From contig JALNXT010000095.1 of the NCBI GenBank assembly GCA_023230245.1, forward strand, positions 1 through 6,203: a stretch of 6,203 bases of DNA. The letters run 5' to 3'. This stretch comes from Candidatus Cloacimonadota bacterium. Its GTDB lineage: Bacteria > Cloacimonadota > Cloacimonadia > Cloacimonadales > Cloacimonadaceae. The notes beneath the pieces were generated by a model. That model made no database searches. It saw only the letters and a program-made list of their open reading frames with translations, and had not been told where the DNA came from. How positions within the stretch are numbered: the stretch's first letter is position 1; every line of letters begins with the position of its first letter. Shown here piece after piece: positions 1 to 5,573 of this stretch. The position numbers were made by a program, and so were the translations under genes.

Positions 1-2502
1 GTTGTAAAGTTCCACTGCTTTCTGCCAGTTTCCGGCATTATCATAATGAGTGGCTATCTCTGCATACTGGGTTTTATCATCCGAACAGAGCTTTTCCATT
101 GCCTGTGCAGCAATCAAATGCAACTTACGCAGTTTCTTTTTCAATTGCATTTGATAGGCAGAATCCCGCAGCAGGCTATGACTGAAGATATAGGAAATAC
201 TGTTGAGAGTGTTCCAAATCTTTTCCTGCTCTCCACTATTGATTTGTTCTTGTAATATATCCGGCTTACCGGCTTTGCTCTTAAGTTGCGTTAATAGTTC
301 CTGCAGAATATTTATGGCGAATTCTCTGCCTAGGATGCTGGCAGTTAGCACTATGCTTTTTAGTTCGCCCTCCAGCCTGTCCAAGCGGGCAATCAGCAAA
401 CCATGTATGCCAATTGGAAGTGAAAGTTTGGATTCTTTCTGGCAATAAAATTCATCTTTACGGACAAGCTGCTCGGTTTCCAATAAGTAGAGGCACAACT
501 GCTCTGTATAGAAGGGATTGCCTTGAGTCTTTGAAAAGAGATTCTTGCTAAGTTGCTCATCAGAAGGAAGTTGCAATATCTCGGTCACATATTCTTTCAT
601 CGTCTGTAGATTCCAACCGCTCAGATCAATGAAATCGGAATTCACATCGGGATCTATGCTAAGAACTGGCTGTGATTGGTCGTCGTAATATCTGGATGTG
701 ACGATCAGTTTAAAGGGAATATCATTAGCCTTACGGGTTATGATCTGGAATGCGTTGCTCGATTCGGAATCTATCCAGTGCAAATCTTCCAGAACCAATA
801 CTACAGGCTTGACAAGGCAGTAAGCTTCTATCAACGCCTTAAGGGCAAACTGCGTAGCACTCTGTCGTTCTTTGGGGGAGAGATTGGCAAAGATGCTGCC
901 TTCCCACTCCAAACCGATAAGACCGGCAATAACAGATTCTATTCTACCTAATTCCATAACAGTCTTATCCGTTTCGGGCAAGTCTTTTAGCCTTGCTACA
1001 AATGCAGCCCAGTGCTCACGGAAATCCGTTCTTCGTTCTTGGGTGCTGCCTGTTTCCTTACGAGTAAACTGCTGTCGTATCAAATAGATAAATGGATTAA
1101 GTGCTCCTTTTAGAATTGAGTCGCATTGCATCTTGAGGTATTGTACTTTATCACCAAGTACTTGCTGTATTTCATACACCAAGCGGGACTTACCCTGTCC
1201 GGCTTCACCATAGATGTAGCTAACCCCTGCAAATTTGCTATCAAAAAGATGAGAGCAGGATTGGGTAAGCTGCTTTAGTTCTGCTTCTCTGCCTACAAAG
1301 CTTGTCTGGTAAAGAGGAGAATAAACAGAAGTGTTGATGCTGGTGAGTCTATAAACTGGGATGGGATCATCGTAACCCTTAAAACGCATATCACCCAAGT
1401 CCTCATATCCGATTTCCTGTTTTGTGTCTTTCAGAATCCGCTGATCAAGCCAGATTTCACCCCATTCGGCTTTATCCATGAATCTGGCACCCAGATTTAC
1501 AGCCATTCCCAAAGCGGTATATTCACCCCTGGTTTTGGAACCAATAAATCCGGCATAAGCCTTACCCCAAGACAGACCAATGCGTCCATTCTTCCCTATT
1601 TGTCTTTGCAGCTCGTGGGAAAACTGCAATGCTCGCAGCCCGATTTTCTCATAGGCGATGGGCGCGCCAAATAGCACCAGCGCCAGCCAGCCTTTGTCGG
1701 TGCAATCTACTTTATTGAAATACGCACCGTACTTTGCACAAAGGGAGATAATTACCTTGGTATGCTGTTCTTCCGGATCAGCAATATTGATGAAGCAGGA
1801 CAGCACTTCACGGAATTCTCCTTCCTGTTTCAGTTCCAATATTTGCGAAGGGACGAATGCCTTTTGTGAAAGTCGGCGAGCTATTGTTTTGATGTTAGTG
1901 TCGGGAAACTTGGATAGTTCCAGGATGCTGAACCGTTGGTCAAGCTTACTGGTCTGGATGGAATTCCTACTAAAGCTTGAAGCCATTCTGTTCTCAATCA
2001 CAATCTGATTTGCTGCTGCCTTTTTCTGCGCCAAAACGGCAAGATCGATCCCCTCTCCATTGAACCAATAAACGCTCTGTTCGCTATCATGAGTGATCGT
2101 CCATAGCACTGTCCCCTTCGCCAAACCCAGCCTTACGGAAACTTTATGCTCGCCAAATTCTGTCTTTTGGAGACCTTTGGCAATAAAGAAATCCCGGATG
2201 GCAAGTGCCGCATTAATGGCAAGACCGGCACCCTGTTCCAGAGGGAAAATAGCGGTGAAGGCATCTCCGGCAAAACCTGAAATGAATCCGCCCCTGTTTT
2301 CGACAGCTTCAATTGCCGGCGTAAAAATGGTATTGATCACATCGCTTAACACTTCAGCACCCGATTCCGATTGCTGCATTAAATCCTGTGTAATCGCGGT
2401 AAAACCACGCAAGTCTATATTTAAAATACTGGCTTCCAGACTTCCATTGTGCTCTTTATCTCTCGTTTTATCCAGAACAAATTGTGGTATAAAGTTACGC
2501 AT
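1..2502 (-). CDS. Tandem class III cyclase–STAND ATPase–TPR signalling protein (soluble adenylyl cyclase-like), 3'-truncated by window edge
   Basis: The frame is open for 834 codons from ATG at 2502 to base 1, with no stop, so the C-terminus lies outside the window. The start is set by AGGGAG 7 nt upstream. Seen in order: cyclase domain 1 (about residues 23-190; NIDLRGFT with Asp30, FAGDAF with Asp80), cyclase domain 2 (about 233-390; DKGW with Lys271, GEYTALG with Thr329, VNLGAR with Asn336 and Arg340), a P-loop NTPase (FVGRE from 403; Walker A GEAGQGKS 432-439; Walker B VVLVLEDLHWID 567-578; GNPFY about 661-665), and a helical start of TPR-like repeats (from about 790; HYDNAGNWQKAVELY). Asp30 and Asp80 are the metal ligands. 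Domain 2 has Asn239 at the first metal position, and domain 1 lacks the Asn/Arg pair. Complementary domains imply one ATP-to-cAMP site per chain, as in human ADCY10. No membrane segment is seen, so it is probably cytoplasmic. The ATPase and repeats are likely sensory or regulatory; the signal is unknown. Domain calls are firm, activity is inferred. Confidence 0.93.
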   Translation of the reverse strand, partial: MRNFIPQFVLDKTRDKEHNGSLEASILNIDLRGFTAITQDLMQQSESGAEVLSDVINTIFTPAIEAVENRGGFISGFAGDAFTAIFPLEQGAGLAINAALAIRDFFIAKGLQKTEFGEHKVSVRLGLAKGTVLWTITHDSEQSVYWFNGEGIDLAVLAQKKAAANQIVIENRMASSFSRNSIQTSKLDQRFSILELSKFPDTNIKTIARRLSQKAFVPSQILELKQEGEFREVLSCFINIADPEEQHTKVIISLCAKYGAYFNKVDCTDKGWLALVLFGAPIAYEKIGLRALQFSHELQRQIGKNGRIGLSWGKAYAGFIGSKTRGEYTALGMAVNLGARFMDKAEWGEIWLDQRILKDTKQEIGYEDLGDMRFKGYDDPIPVYRLTSINTSVYSPLYQTSFVGREAELKQLTQSCSHLFDSKFAGVSYIYGEAGQGKSRLVYEIQQVLGDKVQYLKMQCDSILKGALNPFIYLIRQQFTRKETGSTQERRTDFREHWAAFVARLKDLPETDKTVMELGRIESVIAGLIGLEWEGSIFANLSPKERQSATQFALKALIEAYCLVKPVVLVLEDLHWIDSESSNAFQIITRKANDIPFKLIVTSRYYDDQSQPVLSIDPDVNSDFIDLSGWNLQTMKEYVTEILQLPSDEQLSKNLFSKTQGNPFYTEQLCLYLLETEQLVRKDEFYCQKESKLSLPIGIHGLLIARLDRLEGELKSIVLTASILGREFAINILQELLTQLKSKAGKPDILQEQINSGEQEKIWNTLNSISYIFSHSLLRDSAYQMQLKKKLRKLHLIAAQAMEKLCSDDKTQYAEIATHYDNAGNWQKAVELYN

Positions 2503-2509
2503 TAATCTA

Positions 2510-2515
2510 CTCCCT
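2510..2515 (-). promoter_or_regulatory. Shine-Dalgarno of the cyclase/ATPase gene
   Basis: AGGGAG on the minus strand lies 7 nt before the ATG at 2502. This fixes the start, and the protein then begins MRNFIPQF, just ahead of the first cyclase domain. No in-frame upstream start is needed to complete that domain. Confidence 0.75.
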
Positions 2516-2536
2516 GAATGGATAAATATGTCGCAC

Positions 2537-2565
2537 ATACTTTTTCTAAGTTCAATGAATGTCAA
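2537..2565 (-). promoter_or_regulatory. Candidate sigma-70-type promoter for the cyclase/ATPase gene
   Basis: Minus strand: a perfect -35 TTGACA (2565-2560), a 17-nt spacer, then AAGTAT (2542-2537) as a poor -10 that matches TATAAT at only 3 of 6 positions. It would start transcription near 2530 and give a leader of about 30 nt ahead of the Shine-Dalgarno. Placement between a hairpin and the gene start makes sense, but the weak -10 means either an activator is needed or the match is partly chance. If the host is Bacteroidota-like, its consensus differs from this one. Confidence 0.4.
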
Positions 2566-2661
2566 GCTCTATCTACTCCAGCATGATCGAATAGCAAAAC
2601 GGTAAGATCAACACTGGCTTGCTTGTTCTGTTCTCTTCCAGATTCTATTTCGCTATCAACC

Positions 2662-2696
2662 CCCACCCATTGCCCTTATGATGGGCAATGAGTGGG
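2662..2696 (-). terminator. Strong stem-loop after the patatin gene (possible terminator or 3'-end stabiliser)
   Basis: Bases 2662-2675 pair with 2683-2696 around a 7-nt loop (2676-2682). In the minus-strand RNA all 14 positions pair: CCCAC plus CATTGCCC against GGGCAATG plus GTGGG, with one U·G wobble where 2691 faces 2667. In plus-strand RNA that pair would be A·C and would not form. It begins about 60 nt after the patatin stop. No U-run follows (GGTTGATAGCG comes next), so it is not a classic intrinsic terminator. It could be a terminator of the U-poor type, a barrier to 3' exonuclease, or a regulatory hairpin. Confidence 0.45.
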
Positions 2697-2715
2697 CAAT
2701 GATAGGGCAATGCCC
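2683..2715. repeat. Three GGGCAATG repeats at exact 11-bp spacing
   Basis: GGGCAATG begins at 2683, 2694 and 2705, giving 11-bp units GGGCAATG followed by agt, ata and ccc. An inverted copy, CATTGCCC, lies at 2668-2675. The third unit is itself a palindrome, GGGCA-A-TGCCC (2705-2715). The spacing is about one helical turn, as expected for protein sites on one face of DNA, but replication slippage in a hairpin-forming region is an equally good explanation. No such repeat was noticed elsewhere in the window. Confidence 0.8.
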
Positions 2716-2755
2716 GCAAGAAACTTAACTTTAAATTAGAAGGCTGAACCTAGAT

Positions 2756-4954
2756 TTACTTTCTGGAGAACTTGAAGATATCAAAATCATAACCTAAGCT
2801 AAATAAGCTATTTACTTTCCCAGCCTCATTAAACGCTATATTCAGGCGTACCGGCATGATCGAATTAGCGTGGCCGATTCCCACGTATCCACAATATTCC
2901 CAGTCTTTTTCAATGCCCCAAAGTTCTTTTTCGGAATATCTAAGCCCTTGAGCACCCATATGGAATAACCAGCGTTTATAGGGTTTGGCGGTAATACCCA
3001 TGGTAACAATTTGGTAATGTGATGCGCTAACCTCATTGCGGGAATACCCCATAAACCCATCTGCTCCACCGATAATAAAGTGATCATATTGAATATCTTC
3101 ACTTTCATTAAAATGAGTGCCAAAATCTATGCTCCCGCCCAGACTGAAGTATCTCGGAAGTGGAATATACAGCTCACACTTTGCTTGAAGATTGCTATAG
3201 AGGTAATCGCTTATAGAAGCATTCCTGGCAAAGTTAAATTTAGCCATAACGCGGGAACCCTTTGTGGGAAAGATATAGTCATCCAGAGATTCGTGATAAC
3301 CCTTTACGCCAAAACCGCTTACAGTAGTATGCAGGGGTAGCGATGGAGTCTCGGAGATTTCATTGTAAAGCCTCGTTTGGTTACCATATAAAAAGAACTC
3401 TCCGATCAGGATATCTTTGGCAAATACACCTAAACCAGTGGTAATCCCCCACTCAAGTGAATTGACGCTGTCCGTTTTATGATGATCCTTATAATTGTAG
3501 AATGTTTTCTCATTCACATAGGGAAATATCCGATAGTAAGCGCCCCACTCTTCTCCGAAGTTTTTCACGTAGTCTATATTTAGCTCGTTTTTGCCACCCA
3601 GTTTAACTTCTGTAAGCAGCTTAGAGTTTTTTAGCAAGCTGTTGTTCAGTTCAACTACTACTCCGGCACTAAGTTTATCTTCACTGTTATAGGTGAGGTT
3701 GATTGCCAATTGCTTTCTTTCTTTTTCTTTCACATAGACATGCAGAATATAGTTAGCATCAGTCAAGCGTTCTAAAACAGGATAAATTGTGCTGAAGGCT
3801 TGGGAATTCCAGGCAGTTCTGCATCCTTTATAGATTTCGGACGTGGAATACTCTCTGCCTATGCGCAGCTCTGTATATTCATGAACCTTAGCTGCACTCA
3901 AATACTTATTGCCATGCACTTGTACACTGACGATATTGAAGGTATCCAATTGCCTATTAAACCGTGAAGAGGGTGGTTCAGTGGTTCTAATTGAATCACG
4001 ATACTCTGCTTTCAATTTGGTATAATATGCTTTTATGACGTCAAGATGGTCTCTGGTAGATTTCTCCCCTGCTGCGATTATCTGTGGTACTAACTTAAAG
4101 TCCGTGGCGGTAAAGTCATCTAATTCAGGTTCTATAAGCAAATCAATGAAGTCCAAATGATCATTAAGATTACGGGTGATGCCGATATTGATGGTTTGAT
4201 CTAATACTTCAATCAGGTTGTGCAGTTGTTCGCTGCTGCGTAAAGATGAGTTCACTTTACACCCAATTACCACATCCGCACCCATCTCATGCAGCAATTC
4301 ACCGGGGAGATTTTGAGATACGCCCCCATCGATATAGATATTGCCGTCGATATCAAAAGGTTTCACCAAACTGGGGATAGACATAGAAGCTCTTAGTGCC
4401 TGCATTAGCGAGCCACTCCTGAATGATTTAGCTTTCCCATTGATGAGATTGGTGGCATTGCATGCAAAAGGGATATCCAGATCATCAAAAGAAGATACTT
4501 GAGATGCAGGTGCGAACAATTTGAACAGCTCAAGATTGATTCTGTTTCCCACATAAACACTGGAAGGTAAACGAGGCACCCATGTGTCACTAAGTTCAAA
4601 CACAGCATTGCCATATGGCGCCCAACGCTTCTGCCCGATATACAAGTCTTCACGCAAGTGGATATCTTGGGTTAGGTATTCCCAATTCATTGCCAAACAC
4701 AAGTCTTCAATCTCAGCCGCACTATAACCCATGGCAGAAAGAGCACCGATAATTGCTCCTATACTCGAACCGGCAATATAATCTGGTTTAATCCCCTCTT
4801 CTTCAAGTACCTTTAACACCCCAATATGCGCAAAACCGCGTGCCCCGCCTCCACTTAGTGCATAGCCGATCTTTTGAGCGTTTAGCACCGCCAGAGAAGC
4901 AAACAGAAATAAAGCGCATAAGAGTGCTTTGAGATTAATCGCCTTCATCATCAT
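2756..4954 (-). CDS. Outer-membrane patatin-like phospholipase with POTRA and Omp85 barrel (PlpD / type Vd-like)
   Basis: A complete protein of about 732-733 residues, close to the roughly 730 of Pseudomonas PlpD. Numbering here counts from a possible TTG at 4957. In order: a Sec signal peptide (about 1-27, likely cleaved LNA|Q); a patatin domain (30 to about 310) with oxyanion loop GGGARG 36-41, nucleophile motif GSSIG with Ser65, and catalytic Asp210 in DGG; a POTRA-like domain (about 339-413, starting FNIVSVQVHGN); and a beta-barrel (about 415-733) with the FPTKG strand signature at 563-567. The Ser-Asp dyad is intact, so lipid acyl-hydrolase (phospholipase A) activity is expected. By family analogy the barrel anchors the protein in the outer membrane and the patatin domain is exported or released. 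At the loop-6 site usually written (V/I)RG(Y/F) it reads FMGY (635-638), lacking the Arg. The start is ambiguous: TTG 4957 is followed by ATG at 4954, 4951 and 4948, with only weak GAGA-type ribosome binding sequence. The choice does not alter the mature protein. It follows the LiaF-like stop by about 17 nt, so it is probably co-transcribed. Confidence 0.93.
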   Translation of the reverse strand: MMMKAINLKALLCALFLFASLAVLNAQKIGYALSGGGARGFAHIGVLKVLEEEGIKPDYIAGSSIGAIIGALSAMGYSAAEIEDLCLAMNWEYLTQDIHLREDLYIGQKRWAPYGNAVFELSDTWVPRLPSSVYVGNRINLELFKLFAPASQVSSFDDLDIPFACNATNLINGKAKSFRSGSLMQALRASMSIPSLVKPFDIDGNIYIDGGVSQNLPGELLHEMGADVVIGCKVNSSLRSSEQLHNLIEVLDQTINIGITRNLNDHLDFIDLLIEPELDDFTATDFKLVPQIIAAGEKSTRDHLDVIKAYYTKLKAEYRDSIRTTEPPSSRFNRQLDTFNIVSVQVHGNKYLSAAKVHEYTELRIGREYSTSEIYKGCRTAWNSQAFSTIYPVLERLTDANYILHVYVKEKERKQLAINLTYNSEDKLSAGVVVELNNSLLKNSKLLTEVKLGGKNELNIDYVKNFGEEWGAYYRIFPYVNEKTFYNYKDHHKTDSVNSLEWGITTGLGVFAKDILIGEFFLYGNQTRLYNEISETPSLPLHTTVSGFGVKGYHESLDDYIFPTKGSRVMAKFNFARNASISDYLYSNLQAKCELYIPLPRYFSLGGSIDFGTHFNESEDIQYDHFIIGGADGFMGYSRNEVSASHYQIVTMGITAKPYKRWLFHMGAQGLRYSEKELWGIEKDWEYCGYVGIGHANSIMPVRLNIAFNEAGKVNSLFSLGYDFDIFKFSRK

Positions 4955-4971
4955 CAAGCTTTTACTTATCT

Positions 4972-5562
4972 CTAAAATCCTTCTTCGGGATTAAGCGGTT
5001 CCATATCAGGAACTGGCATCGGGGATTCAGTACTTCTTTCTTTTGTAATAAATTCCAAACGTCCGAAAACCGAAGTAGCTTCGATTCTTATAGGCAGCGT
5101 TGCACTTTCCGGATTCAGCGTGGTATTGTTATCAGAGAAACCAAAATGACCCGTTTTAGGTAACACAATCCCCCCTAATACTGCAGTGGTTTGGATATTA
5201 AAGCGCAGATCAGATGGCAAGATAACACGTGCAGAGCCGAAAACAACGGTAATCTCCATGTCTTTTGCGCCAGCTTGGAGGTTGCTTAAATCGATATCTC
5301 CGCTGGCAAATACCATGGTGTATTCCTGATCGTCTGAGCTATACAAGCCTATATTACTCTTGCCAATGCGGTTACCAGAATGGTGAATCCGAGGCTTCCC
5401 GCCACCGATAAGCAATCTTACTCCAAACATGATAATGACAATCGCAAAGAAGACTTTCATAATCGGGAGATTGATGTTAAAGCCTCTTAGTAATACCGAT
5501 ATTCCGAGCAGGATAATCAAAATCCCCCAAAACAAGTTACCGAAGAATATTCCCATTCTCAT
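4972..5562 (-). CDS. LiaF-like membrane protein (toast-rack / cell-wall-active antibiotic response family)
   Basis: A complete 196-residue protein. Two hydrophobic segments (about 4-26 and 32-53) form an N-terminal hairpin. A basic/polar linker (about 55-75) follows. A soluble beta-rich domain (about 78-173) has repeating short strands: MVFASGDIDLS, VVFGSARVILP, AVLGGIVLP, SVFGRLEF. This pattern is that of the LiaF C-terminal domain (DUF2154-type). The last 20 or so residues are acidic and Pro-rich. In Firmicutes LiaF represses the LiaSR envelope-stress system, but no liaS/liaR-type genes are here, and in diderms the role of such proteins is poorly defined. The gene overlaps the purL context through its ribosome binding site and is followed at once by an outer-membrane phospholipase, which suggests an envelope role. 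ATG at 5562 or at 5556 (Met3) could be the start. Confidence 0.85.
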   Translation of the reverse strand: MRMGIFFGNLFWGILIILLGISVLLRGFNINLPIMKVFFAIVIIMFGVRLLIGGGKPRIHHSGNRIGKSNIGLYSSDDQEYTMVFASGDIDLSNLQAGAKDMEITVVFGSARVILPSDLRFNIQTTAVLGGIVLPKTGHFGFSDNNTTLNPESATLPIRIEATSVFGRLEFITKERSTESPMPVPDMEPLNPEEGF

Positions 5563-5573
5563 TCCTCCTCCTT
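5563..5573 (-). promoter_or_regulatory. Shine-Dalgarno of the LiaF-like gene, overlapping the purL stop
   Basis: The minus strand reads TAAGGAGGAGGA directly before the ATG at 5562, and the purL stop TAA is the first part of it. AGGAGG lies 4 nt from that ATG and 10 nt from the in-frame ATG at 5556, so both starts are plausible. The overlap of stop and ribosome binding site points to translational coupling between purL and this gene. Confidence 0.8.

Noticed and set aside
1658..2008. 116-codon open frame on the plus strand, and smaller plus frames at 46-1087
   Set aside because: All lie inside the 834-codon minus-strand gene and show no motif of their own, so they are shadows of its codon use.
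2503..2583. GGAGTAGAT seen twice on the minus strand (near 2579-2571 and 2513-2505)
   Set aside because: A 9-base match in an A/G-rich leader, one copy overlapping the ribosome binding site. It is too short and isolated to call a functional repeat.
2093..2605. 170-codon open frame on the plus strand
   Set aside because: It is antisense to the cyclase domain 1 coding region and its upstream gap, has no convincing ribosome binding site, and gives a Ser/Leu-rich translation with no recognisable domain. The opposite frame has clear family motifs.
2662..2696. Classic Rho-independent terminator
   Set aside because: The stem is strong, but neither strand has a T-run after it, so it is listed only as a possible terminator or stabilising hairpin.
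2683..2715. CRISPR-like array or replication iterons
   Set aside because: The units are only 11 bp with 3-base variable parts and no spacers. There is no cas or rep gene nearby and only three copies.
2842..3123. Minus-strand frames at 2842-3123 and 4405-4653, and the plus frame at 3080-3340
   Set aside because: They lie within the patatin–Omp85 gene in other frames. The main frame has continuous signal peptide, patatin, POTRA and barrel features.
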